Assembly: GCA_965214285.1 (NCBI GenBank)
Contig: OZ243946.1
Coordinates: forward strand, 3,158,375-3,222,374
Length of the DNA: 64,000 nucleotides
From: G963422745 sp965214285
GTDB lineage: Bacteria; Actinomycetota; Acidimicrobiia; Acidimicrobiales; Aldehydirespiratoraceae
Direction: 5' to 3'
Within the stretch, counting starts at the first letter, position 1, and the number at the start of each line of letters is the position of its first letter. The translations under genes were made by a program, and so were the position numbers. Shown piece by piece: positions 50,861-58,401 of the stretch. The notes under the pieces were generated by a model. That model worked only from the letters and a program-made list of their open reading frames with translations. It was not told the origin of the DNA and made no database searches.

Positions 50861-51349
50861 CTATGTCCCTTGGGCCTCGCGTTTGTCCGCCGCGGCCCTC
50901 AGGTTGGCGGCACTCTGTCTCGCATTGGCTGCGCGTGCCCGCAGATTGGCCGCGCTCGTCGTTCGCTGGTCGGCGCGGGCTTGAAGGGCGTCCGCCTTGG
51001 CGGTGATCGGGGCCGCCTTGGTCCTCAGCCTTGCCGCCTTGGCCAGCCAGGCGGGTTGGGGCCCAAGCCGCCTCTCGGCCTTCGCCTCGAGCCTGTCGGC
51101 TTTGTCGGTCAGCTTGGCGGCTTTCGCCCGCAGCTCCGCCACGCGGGTCAGCCACGGGGCCGCTGTTGCTTCCTTCTGTGCCGCCCATGCGTCGAGGCTG
51201 GCCGCCTTGCCTTCCTTTTGCGCGGCCGCGGCCCGCAGCTCGGCAGGCGTGGCCCGCTCGGTTTCCTGGGCCTGCACCGGCGCAACCTGGATCAGCGACA
51301 CCGCCATCAGCATCAACACGGCTGCTCGCAGCTTGGTCCGTAGCTTCAT
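50861..51349 (-). CDS. Secreted Ala/Lys-rich coiled-coil protein
   Basis: Protein of 162 aa with a signal peptide (AAVLMLMAVSLIQVAPVQAQ) and a mature part made almost only of Ala, Lys, Arg, Glu and Gln in heptad-like blocks: WLTRVAELRAKAAKLTDKAD, RLEAKAERRLGPQPAWLAKA, and AANLRARAANARQSAANLRA. Two related halves suggest internal duplication around the WLTRVAELRAKAA/WLAKAARLRTKAA motif. It may bind the wall or nucleic acid; no family is recognised. Start ATG at 51349 with AGGAATCG upstream. Confidence 0.65.
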   Translation of the reverse strand: MKLRTKLRAAVLMLMAVSLIQVAPVQAQETERATPAELRAAAAQKEGKAASLDAWAAQKEATAAPWLTRVAELRAKAAKLTDKADRLEAKAERRLGPQPAWLAKAARLRTKAAPITAKADALQARADQRTTSAANLRARAANARQSAANLRAAADKREAQGT

Positions 51350-51504
51350 GTTCGATTCCTCCCATCGGAAACGGTCAGTGTGAGCGACCATAGCCGCCGG
51401 CCACTCAGCGAGCAAACAACCTATGGCTCCTGACCGAAGCCGGCCTGCTCCCCCGAGGACCCCGGCGGCGGCCAGAGGCTGTGCAGGCTCCGCAGGCGCG
51501 CGGG

Positions 51505-52449
51505 TCAGCTCTGGAGCTGCTGTTCGAACTCGTGCAGCCAGCGGTAGCAGCTCATCACCTGGCGGACCGAGCCGTTGGGCTCGCGGCCTTCGCGGACCGC
51601 GGCGACGAACTCGCGGTCCTGGAGCTCGATGCCGTTCATCGACACGTCGACCTGCGACACGTCGATGGCCTGGTCGCGCCCGTCGACGAGCTCGTCGTAG
51701 CGGGCGACGTAGGTGCCGGAGTCTCCGATGTAGCGGAAGAAGGTGCCCAGCGGCCCGTCGTTGTTGAACGACAGCGCCAGCGTGAGCAGCGCCCCGCCGC
51801 TGGTTCTCATCTGGATCGACATGTCCATGGCGATGCCGAGCTCGGGGTGGCGCGGGCCTTCGAGCACGTTGGCGGCGACGATCTGCTCGCCGACCTGATG
51901 TTCGAACAGGTCCACGGTGTGCGCGGCGTGGTGCCAGAGCAGGTGATCGGTCCACGAGCGCGGCTCGCCGAGGGCGTTGGTGTTGGTGCGGCGGAAAAAG
52001 AAGGTCTGCACGTCCATGTGCTGGATGCCGAACTCGCCGGCGGTGATCTTGTTGCGCACCCACTGATGCGAAGGGTTGAAGCGCCGGGTGTGGCCGACCA
52101 TGGCGACGCGCCCGCTGCGCTCCTGTGCGGCGAGCACCGCCTGGGCGTCGGGGAGCGAGTCGGCGAGGGGGATCTCGATCTCGACGTGCTTGCCGGCATC
52201 GAGGCAGGCGATCGCCTGAGAGGCGTGCAGCGGCGTCGGCGTGGCCAGGATCACGGCGTCGATCTCGTCGATGGCGAGCGCTTCGTCGAGCTCGCTGCCG
52301 TGATGTGCAATGCCGTGCTGGGCGGCCACGGACCGCGCGGCGCTGGCGACCGGGTCGATGACCGAGACGACCTCGACACCGTCGATGCGGGCCAGGCCTT
52401 CGAGGTGCTTGCGGCCGAAAGCGCCTGCGCCGGCGAGGGCGAGCTTCAT
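51505..52449 (-). CDS. ligC: 4-Carboxy-2-hydroxymuconate-6-semialdehyde dehydrogenase
   Basis: NAD(P)-dependent Gfo/Idh/MocA-family enzyme of 314 aa that oxidises the hemiacetal of the PCA ring-cleavage product to 2-pyrone-4,6-dicarboxylate. The Rossmann start LALAGAGAFGRKHLEGL, the EIPLADSLPDAQAVLA block, VAMVGHTRRFNPSHQWVRNK, RSWTDHLLWHHAAHTVDLFE and FRYIGDSGTYVARYDELVDG agree closely with LigC of sphingomonads as I recall it. ATG at 52449 has AAAGGA six bases upstream. Divergent from ligU across a palindromic operator. Confidence 0.93.
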   Translation of the reverse strand: MKLALAGAGAFGRKHLEGLARIDGVEVVSVIDPVASAARSVAAQHGIAHHGSELDEALAIDEIDAVILATPTPLHASQAIACLDAGKHVEIEIPLADSLPDAQAVLAAQERSGRVAMVGHTRRFNPSHQWVRNKITAGEFGIQHMDVQTFFFRRTNTNALGEPRSWTDHLLWHHAAHTVDLFEHQVGEQIVAANVLEGPRHPELGIAMDMSIQMRTSGGALLTLALSFNNDGPLGTFFRYIGDSGTYVARYDELVDGRDQAIDVSQVDVSMNGIELQDREFVAAVREGREPNGSVRQVMSCYRWLHEFEQQLQS

Positions 52450-52519
52450 GCTGGGTCCTTTCGCTGAACGATTCGGGCCGTTGTCGGGGGGCCGGCTCGA
52501 TTCTGCCACAGCGGCAGAG

Positions 52520-52543
52520 AATGTCGACAATCTTGTTGACATT
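52520..52543. promoter_or_regulatory. Palindromic operator between ligC and ligU
   Basis: AATGTCGACAA (52520-52530) and TTGTTGACATT (52533-52543) are inverted 11-base arms with one mismatch around TC. The sequence TGTCGACAATC then TGT-GACA recurs almost unchanged before ligA/ligJ (57062-57087). Position 15 bases before the ligU ATG suits a GntR/FCD repressor. Confidence 0.7.
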
Positions 52544-52558
52544 TGCGAGACTCGCCGC

Positions 52559-53650
52559 ATGAGCAGCGGGATCGCTTGCATGATCATGCGCGGCGGATCG
52601 TCCAAGGGCGCCTATTTCCTGGGTGACGACCTGCCAGCAGATGCCGCCGAGCGCGACTCGCTGCTGCGGCGCATCATGGGCTCGCCCGATCCGCGGCAGA
52701 TCGACGGCATCGGCGGCGCTCATCCGCTCACGTCCAAGGTCGCCGTGGTGTCGGCGTCAGCAGACGACAGCGCCGACATCGACTACCTGTTCCTGCAGGT
52801 CGGAGTGGACGACGAGACCGTCAGCGACCGCCAGAACTGCGGCAACCTGCTCGCAGGCGTCGGGCCGTTCGCCGTGGAGCGAGGCCTCGTCGCAGCCGTG
52901 GCCGACGGCGAGGCGACGGTGCGCATCCGCATGCTCAACACCGACTCGATAGCGGTGGCCCGCTTCGCCATGCGAGGCGGCGAGCCGCTCTATGCGGGCG
53001 ACACCGCGATCTCGGGGGTTCCTGGCGGCGCGGCGTCGATCTCGCTGGCCTTCTCCGACATCGCAGGCACCTCTGCCGGGGCTCTGTTGCCGACCGGCAA
53101 CGTCGTCGACCGCATCGACGGCGTGGCCTGCACGCTGATCGACAACGGCATGCCGGTGGCGGTGCTGCGAGCAGCCGATCTCGGCGTGAGCGGCTACGAG
53201 AGCTGTGCCGAACTCGAAGCCGACGCCGGGCTGCGCGCCGCCCTGGAGGCGATCCGCCTCGAAGCCGGTCGGCTCATGGGGCTCGGCGACGTAACCGACA
53301 CCACGGTCCCCAAGCTCACCCTGGTGGCGGCACCCCGCTCTGGCGGGCATCTCTGCACCCGCACGTTCATCCCGCACCGCTGCCACGACGCCATCGGCGT
53401 GCTCGGCGCGGTGTCGGTGGCCGGCGCAGCGCTGCTGCCTGGCTCGGCTGCGCATGAGCTGCTGAGCCCGCCGGAGGGCAGCATCGTGCGCCTCGAGCAT
53501 CCCAGCGGCCACTTCGACGCCGACATCGACATAGAGATTGCCGCCGGCGGCGACGGCGGGCCGAGCGGCGTTGCGGTGCGTCGAGCCGGGATCATCCGGA
53601 CCGCCCGCAAGCTGATGGACGGCGCTGTGTTCCCCAGATCCGACTCTTAG
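52559..53650 (+). CDS. ligU: 4-Oxalomesaconate tautomerase, PrpF family
   Basis: Isomerises 4-oxalomesaconate between keto and enol forms ahead of hydration. The 363-aa PrpF-like protein starts IACMIMRGGSSKGAYFLGDD, keeps IDGIGGAHPLTSKVAVV with the catalytic Lys, the active-site Cys in DRQNCGNLLAGVGPFAV, and a second half with GAALLPTGNVVDRIDG and LCTRTFIPHRCHDAIGVLGA. ATG at 52559; the family start is MRGGTSKG-like, as here. It precedes ligI by 13 bases and shares the divergent operator with ligC. Confidence 0.9.
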   Translation: MSSGIACMIMRGGSSKGAYFLGDDLPADAAERDSLLRRIMGSPDPRQIDGIGGAHPLTSKVAVVSASADDSADIDYLFLQVGVDDETVSDRQNCGNLLAGVGPFAVERGLVAAVADGEATVRIRMLNTDSIAVARFAMRGGEPLYAGDTAISGVPGGAASISLAFSDIAGTSAGALLPTGNVVDRIDGVACTLIDNGMPVAVLRAADLGVSGYESCAELEADAGLRAALEAIRLEAGRLMGLGDVTDTTVPKLTLVAAPRSGGHLCTRTFIPHRCHDAIGVLGAVSVAGAALLPGSAAHELLSPPEGSIVRLEHPSGHFDADIDIEIAAGGDGGPSGVAVRRAGIIRTARKLMDGAVFPRSDS

Positions 53651-53663
53651 AACCGAACCACGG

Positions 53664-54572
53664 ATGGCCGCCCGCAACCCCGCCCACGACTTCCCGCTGG
53701 AGCGCACGGTGGCCGGGCCTCGGCCCGAGGCGAGCAAGCCGAGCGCGTTCGCACCGCCGCCGCTGGCCTGCGACGCCCACTGCCACGTGTTCGGCCCCGC
53801 CGAGCGCTTCCCGTTCTCGCCGGATCGCTCCTACACCCCGCCGGACTCCGGCTTCGAGGGTCTCTGGCGGCTGCAGGAGCGCCTCGGGCTGAGCCGGGCC
53901 GTGCTGGTGCAGGCGAGCTGCCACGGCACCGACAACTCGGCGATGCTCGACGCCATCGTGCGCAGCGGGGGCCGCTTCGCGGGCGTGGCCATGATCGATC
54001 AGAGCTTCAGCGATGCCGACCTCGACGAGCTGCACGCCCACCAGGTGCGCGGCATCCGCTTCAACTTCGTGGCGCATTTGGGCGGCGCGCCTGATCTCGA
54101 TGTGTTCTCGGGGCTGGTCGGCCGGGTCGCCAGGCGCGGCTGGCACGTGGCGCTGCACTTCGACGCCAAGGACTTCGCCGGCTGCGCCGGGGTGCTCGAC
54201 GCCATGCCGGTGCCATATGTGATCGACCACATGGCCAGGGTGCCCGCCGCGGACGGGGTCGAGCAGGCGCCGTTCCAGCGGCTGCTGGAGCGCCTCAGCA
54301 ACGACGAGCGCTGCTGGGTGAAGATCAGCTGCGCCGAGCGTCTCAGCGCAGCCAAGAGCGGCGGGTTCGACGACGTGATCCCCTTCGCCCGCGCCCTGAT
54401 CGCAGCCGCGCCCGAGCGGGTCCTGTGGGGCACGGACTGGCCGCACCCCAACCTGGCGCGCATGCCCGACGAGGGCGAGCTGGTCGACCTGCTCGCCGCC
54501 TTCGCGCCCGACGAGGCGGTCCGCGACCGGATACTGGTCGACAACCCGCAGACCCTCTATAGCTTCACCTGA
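53664..54572 (+). CDS. ligI: 2-Pyrone-4,6-dicarboxylate hydrolase
   Basis: Amidohydrolase-superfamily lactonase of 302 aa opening 2-pyrone-4,6-dicarboxylate to 4-oxalomesaconate. LigI landmarks: LACDAHCHVFGPAERFPFSP with the metal/active His pair, QASCHGTDNSAMLDAI, RGIRFNFVAHLGG, VIDHMARVP and the catalytic Asp in LWGTDWPHPN. These enzymes need no metal. Between ligU and the GntR gene on one transcript (gaps of 13 and 2 bases). Confidence 0.95.
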   Translation: MAARNPAHDFPLERTVAGPRPEASKPSAFAPPPLACDAHCHVFGPAERFPFSPDRSYTPPDSGFEGLWRLQERLGLSRAVLVQASCHGTDNSAMLDAIVRSGGRFAGVAMIDQSFSDADLDELHAHQVRGIRFNFVAHLGGAPDLDVFSGLVGRVARRGWHVALHFDAKDFAGCAGVLDAMPVPYVIDHMARVPAADGVEQAPFQRLLERLSNDERCWVKISCAERLSAAKSGGFDDVIPFARALIAAAPERVLWGTDWPHPNLARMPDEGELVDLLAAFAPDEAVRDRILVDNPQTLYSFT

Positions 54573-54574
54573 GG

Positions 54575-55267
54575 ATGAGCCGGATGAGCCCCGCGAACCG
54601 AGCCGACAGCCGAGCCGATGCCCCAGCCGATGCCCCAGCCGGCACGGTCACCGACGCCCTCCGCCAGGACATCCTCGGGGGCCGTTTCGAGCCGGGCGAC
54701 CGGCTGCTGGAGGTGGCCCTCGCCGAGGACTACGCCGTGGGGCGCGCTGCGGTCCGCTCGGCGCTGATCGAGCTCGCAGCCGAGGGGCTCGTGGAGCGCG
54801 AGGCCAACCGCGGCGCCGCGGTGCGCCGCATCTCGATAGCCGAGGCGATCCAGATCACCGAGGCCCGCTCGGTGCTGGAGTCGCTGATCGCGGCCGCTGC
54901 AGCCCGACACGCCGGCCCGGCCGAGCACGCCGAGCTGCGCCAGGTCATCGCCGACATGGAGACCGTCGCCGACGACGACCACAGCGGGGCCTACTCCGAG
55001 CTGAACGCCCTGTTGCACCGCAGGCTGCGCGAGATGAGCGGGCACCGGATCGCCGCTGAGCTGGTGGCCAACCTGCGGGACCGCGCGGTGCATCACCAGT
55101 ACCGCCTGGCGCTGATGCCCGGGCGGGCCCGCGTGTCGCTCGAACAGCACCGGACGATCGTCGATGCGGTCTGCGCGGGCGACGAAGCCGCCGCGGCTGC
55201 GGCCATGGGCGGCCACCTGCAGTCGGTGATCGAGGTGCTGTCCCGCTGGGGCGACGCGCCCCGCTGA
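54575..55267 (+). CDS. GntR-family FCD regulator of the protocatechuate genes
   Basis: Repressor of 230 aa: winged helix GRFEPGDRLLEVALAEDYAV and GRAAVRSALIELAAEGLVER (about residues 36-80), then an FCD ligand domain with the metal-binding residues RSVLESLIAAAAARH, LNALLHRRLREMSGH and RVSLEQHRTIVDAVCAGDE. Ligand is likely a pathway acid such as PCA or PDC. Its own promoter is that of ligU, so it would autoregulate through the 52520 operator. ATG 54575 abuts GAGG; ATG 54584 is an alternative with better spacing. Confidence 0.92.
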   Translation: MSRMSPANRADSRADAPADAPAGTVTDALRQDILGGRFEPGDRLLEVALAEDYAVGRAAVRSALIELAAEGLVEREANRGAAVRRISIAEAIQITEARSVLESLIAAAAARHAGPAEHAELRQVIADMETVADDDHSGAYSELNALLHRRLREMSGHRIAAELVANLRDRAVHHQYRLALMPGRARVSLEQHRTIVDAVCAGDEAAAAAAMGGHLQSVIEVLSRWGDAPR

Positions 55268-55293
55268 CCGCGCTGCTGCCGGCCGCACCTTGG

Positions 55294-56001
55294 TCAGTCG
55301 TCGAGGGAGTCGACCCACTCCACGCCCATGGCGGCGAGCTTGTCGCGCAGCCCGTAGAAGTCGAGGCCCAGCTCGCCTGCTTCGAGCCTGGCCCGGGTGG
55401 CGGCCTCATTGGCGAGACGGACCCTGGACTGCTCCAGCGCCCAGGCCGCCTCGGCTCGCTCCACGACCACCACGCCGTCGTCGTCGGCGCAGATCACGTC
55501 GCCGGGGTGGACGAGCTGCCCGCCGATGAGCACAGGCACGTTCACCGAGCCGGGCGTGTTCTTGACCGTGCCCTCACACGAGACCCAGCGGGACCACACG
55601 GCGAAGCCCATGGCTCGCAGCTCGGCGGTGTCGCGCACGCCTGCGTCGATCACCAGGCCCCGCACCCCGCGTGCCATGACAGACGTGGCTAGCAGGTCGC
55701 CGAAGGCGCCATGGGCTGACGGCGCGGTCACTGCGACCACCAGCACGTCGCCGGGCCGGCACTGCTCGACGGCGGCATGCGCCATCCCGTTGTCGCCGGG
55801 ATGGCAGAGCACGGTGACCGCAGTCCCGGCGATGCGGGCGCCTTGCTGGATCGGGGTGATCTCGGCGCCGAGGAAGCCGCGGCGTCCGATCGCCTCGTGC
55901 ACGGTGGCCGTGCCGATCGGCGCCAGGGCGTCGACGACGCTGCTGTCCGCCCGCTCGATCGAGGTGACCACGACATGGCGCGGTCCGTGCAGATTGGTCA
56001 T
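55294..56001 (-). CDS. ligK: 4-Carboxy-4-hydroxy-2-oxoadipate aldolase
   Basis: Class II (RraA-fold) aldolase of 235 aa cleaving 4-carboxy-4-hydroxy-2-oxoadipate to pyruvate and oxaloacetate, the last pathway step. Seen are IGTATVHEAIGRRGFLGAEI, CHPGDNGMAHAAVEQCRPGD, the catalytic GLVIDAGVRDTAELRAMGFA (Arg-Asp metal pair) and GDVICADDDGVVVVE. ATG at 56001, family-typical length. Same strand as ligJ, 46 bases downstream of it. Confidence 0.92.
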   Translation of the reverse strand: MTNLHGPRHVVVTSIERADSSVVDALAPIGTATVHEAIGRRGFLGAEITPIQQGARIAGTAVTVLCHPGDNGMAHAAVEQCRPGDVLVVAVTAPSAHGAFGDLLATSVMARGVRGLVIDAGVRDTAELRAMGFAVWSRWVSCEGTVKNTPGSVNVPVLIGGQLVHPGDVICADDDGVVVVERAEAAWALEQSRVRLANEAATRARLEAGELGLDFYGLRDKLAAMGVEWVDSLDD

Positions 56002-56047
56002 GTGCGGCTCCCGATGCTGGGCGTGTTCAAGGTGATCCGCATGGCGC

Positions 56048-57049
56048 TCAGGCCTCCAGGCGGGGGTAGACGCGGCGCACGTTGGCGTCACAGATGGCGG
56101 CCCGGTCGGCGTCGCCGATCGCCGCGGCGTCGAGGTAGCGCTTGGTGTCGTCGTAGTGGCAGCCGGTGTCGGGGTCGATGCCGCGCACCGCGCCGACCAT
56201 CTCCGAGGCGAACAAGACGTTGCCCGTCGGCACCACGTCCAACAGCAGATCGATGCCTCGCTGGTGATACACGCAGGTGTCGAACCAGATGTGGTCCAGC
56301 AAGCCGTCGAAGTCCCAGCGGTTGTCCTGGGCCATGCCCTTGAAGCGGCCCCAGTGGTAGGGCACCGCGCCGCCGCCGTGGGGGATCACCCAGCGCAGCC
56401 CCTCGAAGTCGGCCATGAACCCCGAGGTGAGCGCCTGCGTGAAGGCGGTCGTGTCGGCGCCGAGGTAGTGCGAGCCGGTCGTGTGGAAGTGCTCGTTGCA
56501 CGACGTGGACACGTGGATCATGGCCGGCACGTCTAGCTCCTGCATGGCCTCCCACAGCGGCCACCAGTAGCGCTCCCACAGCGGCGGGCCGTTCCAGTGG
56601 CCGCCCGAGGGATCAGGGTTGACGTTGCAGCCCACGAAGCCCATCTGCTCCACGCAGCGGCGCAGCTCGCGCACCGACGAGTCGATAGCGGCGCCCGGCG
56701 ACTGCGGAAGCTGGCACACCGGGGCGAAGTTGCCGGGATAGAGGTCGCAGACCCGGCGGATCAGCTCGTTCTGGTGCTCGCTCCAATGCCGCGAGGTGTG
56801 CTCGTTGCCGACGTGATGGCCCATCCACGACGCCCGCGGCGAGAAGATCGTCAGGTCGGTGCCGCGCTCGCGCTGCAAGGCGAGCTGGGCGCCCTCCAGC
56901 GATTCGCGAATCTGGTCGTCGCTCACGTCGATCACGCCCTTGGCGCTCACGTGGCCCGGCTCCGCGGCCACCGCAGCCGTCTGGGCGTCACGCCACTGCC
57001 CCACCGCAGGCGGAGTCGTGGTGTAATGGCCGTGGCAGTCGATGATCAC
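56048..57049 (-). CDS. ligJ: 4-Oxalomesaconate hydratase
   Basis: Amidohydrolase-2-type zinc hydratase of 333 aa adding water to 4-oxalomesaconate. It begins VIIDCHGHYTTTPPAVGQWR as in LigJ, with metal ligands in DCHGHYT, FSPRASWMGHHVGNE, MGFVGCNVNPDPSGGHW, LDVPAMIHVSTS and WVIPHGGGAVPYHWGRFKGM. GTG at 57049 is chosen over 57100 because that matches the family N-terminus and leaves the operator (57061-57087) outside the gene. Divergent from ligA. Confidence 0.93.
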   Translation of the reverse strand: MIIDCHGHYTTTPPAVGQWRDAQTAAVAAEPGHVSAKGVIDVSDDQIRESLEGAQLALQRERGTDLTIFSPRASWMGHHVGNEHTSRHWSEHQNELIRRVCDLYPGNFAPVCQLPQSPGAAIDSSVRELRRCVEQMGFVGCNVNPDPSGGHWNGPPLWERYWWPLWEAMQELDVPAMIHVSTSCNEHFHTTGSHYLGADTTAFTQALTSGFMADFEGLRWVIPHGGGAVPYHWGRFKGMAQDNRWDFDGLLDHIWFDTCVYHQRGIDLLLDVVPTGNVLFASEMVGAVRGIDPDTGCHYDDTKRYLDAAAIGDADRAAICDANVRRVYPRLEA

Positions 57050-57060
57050 GCAGTCCCCAG

Positions 57061-57087
57061 GATTGTCGACAATCGTGTAGACAGTTT
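57061..57087. promoter_or_regulatory. Palindromic operator between ligJ and ligA
   Basis: GATTGTCGACAATC (57061-57074) is a perfect 14-base palindrome, followed by GTGTAGACAGTTT. The whole, TTGTCGACAATC then GTGTAGACA, aligns with the 52520 site (TGTCGACAATC then TTGTTGACA). It lies 12 bases before the ligJ start and 65 before ligA, so one regulator dimer or tetramer could control both directions. Confidence 0.72.
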
Positions 57088-57138
57088 GCCATACTCGCAC
57101 CAGCGCGCCGCACGAGCGGCACCAGAGAGGTCACTCAG

Positions 57139-57537
57139 ATGGCGATCGACAAGCCATACCTCGACATTCCCGGTACCACGATCTTCGACGCCGACCAGGC
57201 TCGGCTGGGCTATCAGCTCAACCAGTTCGCCATGTCGCTGATGCACGCCGAGAACCGCGAGCGCTTCCGCGCCGACGAGCGCGCCTGCCTCGACGAGTGG
57301 GACATGACCGAAGACCAGAAGCAGGCTGTCATGGCCCGCGACTACAACCGGATGCTGGAGCTCGGCGGCAACATCTACCTGATCGCCAAGATCGGCGCCA
57401 CCGACGGCCTGAACTACGTGCAGATCGTGTCGTCGATGACCGAGAACGACGCCGAGGGCCATGCCGCCATGATGATCTCAGGCGGCCGGGCGGCAGACGG
57501 CAACCGCTACCTCCACGAATGGGAGGACCAGCCGTGA
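57139..57537 (+). CDS. ligA: Protocatechuate 4,5-dioxygenase alpha subunit
   Basis: Small helical subunit of 132 aa covering the LigB active site in the extradiol dioxygenase that opens the PCA ring. It starts PYLDIPGTTIFDADQARLGY as LigA does, and has NQFAMSLMHAENRERFRADE, EWDMTEDQKQAVMARDYNRM and GGNIYLIAKIGATDGLNYVQ. AGAGG upstream of ATG 57139. Its stop overlaps the ligB start (GTGA). First gene of the plus-strand unit ligA-ligB-pobA. Confidence 0.95.
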   Translation: MAIDKPYLDIPGTTIFDADQARLGYQLNQFAMSLMHAENRERFRADERACLDEWDMTEDQKQAVMARDYNRMLELGGNIYLIAKIGATDGLNYVQIVSSMTENDAEGHAAMMISGGRAADGNRYLHEWEDQP

Positions 57538-58397
57538 GCGCCCGCATCACAGCCGCTGCGTTCATGTCGCACGTGCCGGCCATCGGCGTGGCCGTGGACC
57601 GCCACATGACCGGCGAGCCCTACTGGAAGCCGCTGTTCGAGGGCATCGGTCCGGCCAGGGCGTGGATCGCCGACAACCCGCCCGACGTGGTCATCCTGGT
57701 CTACAACGACCACGGCAACGCCTTCTCGCTGGAGATGATCCCCACCTTCGCGCTGGGCATGGCCGCCGGCTACTCGCCCGCCGACGAGGGCTGGGGGGCA
57801 AGGCCGGTGCCGGTCGTGCAGGGCCATCCCGAGCTCTCGGCCCATCTGGCCCAGAGCTTGATCCCCGCCGGCTTCGACCTCACCCTGGTCAACGAGATGG
57901 CCGTCGACCACGGGCTCACCGTGCCGCTGTCGATGATGTTCGGCCAGCCCGAGCGCTGGCCCTGCCGGGTCGTGCCGCTGGCGGTCAACGTGGTGCAGTA
58001 CCCGGCCCCGTCCGGGCGGCGCTGCCTGGAGCTCGGCAAGGCGATCGGCGCCGCCGTGGAGAGCTTCGACGACGATCTCGACGTGCAGATCTGGGGCACC
58101 GGCGGCATGAGCCACCAGCTTCAGGGGCGGCGGGCCGGCCTGATCAACCCCGAGTTCGACCACAGCTTCCTCCAGCGGCTCGTCGCCGAGCCCGAGCAGC
58201 TCGCCGAGATGCCCCACATCGAGTACCTGCGCGAAGCCGGCTCCGAGGGGGTCGAGCTGGTGATGTGGCTGATCGCCCGCGGTGCCCTGGCCGACCTGGC
58301 AGGCGGCGCGAGCCCGCGCGAGGTACACCGGCTGTATCACGTGCCGGCGAGCAACACGGCCGTCGGGCAGTTGATCCTCGAGAACGCAGCGGGCTGA
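57534..58397 (+). CDS. ligB: Protocatechuate 4,5-dioxygenase beta subunit
   Basis: Catalytic subunit of 287 aa, class III extradiol dioxygenase binding Fe(II). His13 (AAFMSHVPAIG), His60 (VYNDHGNAFS) and the C-terminal Glu in GSEGVELVMWLIARGAL make the expected 2-His-1-carboxylate site; MAVDHGLTVPLSMMFG and WGTGGMSHQLQGRRAG are further family blocks. GTG at 57534 overlaps the ligA stop. Separate alpha and beta chains, not the fused PcmA form known from Arthrobacter. Confidence 0.95.
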   Translation: MSARITAAAFMSHVPAIGVAVDRHMTGEPYWKPLFEGIGPARAWIADNPPDVVILVYNDHGNAFSLEMIPTFALGMAAGYSPADEGWGARPVPVVQGHPELSAHLAQSLIPAGFDLTLVNEMAVDHGLTVPLSMMFGQPERWPCRVVPLAVNVVQYPAPSGRRCLELGKAIGAAVESFDDDLDVQIWGTGGMSHQLQGRRAGLINPEFDHSFLQRLVAEPEQLAEMPHIEYLREAGSEGVELVMWLIARGALADLAGGASPREVHRLYHVPASNTAVGQLILENAAG

Positions 58398-58401
58398 GCG
58401 C

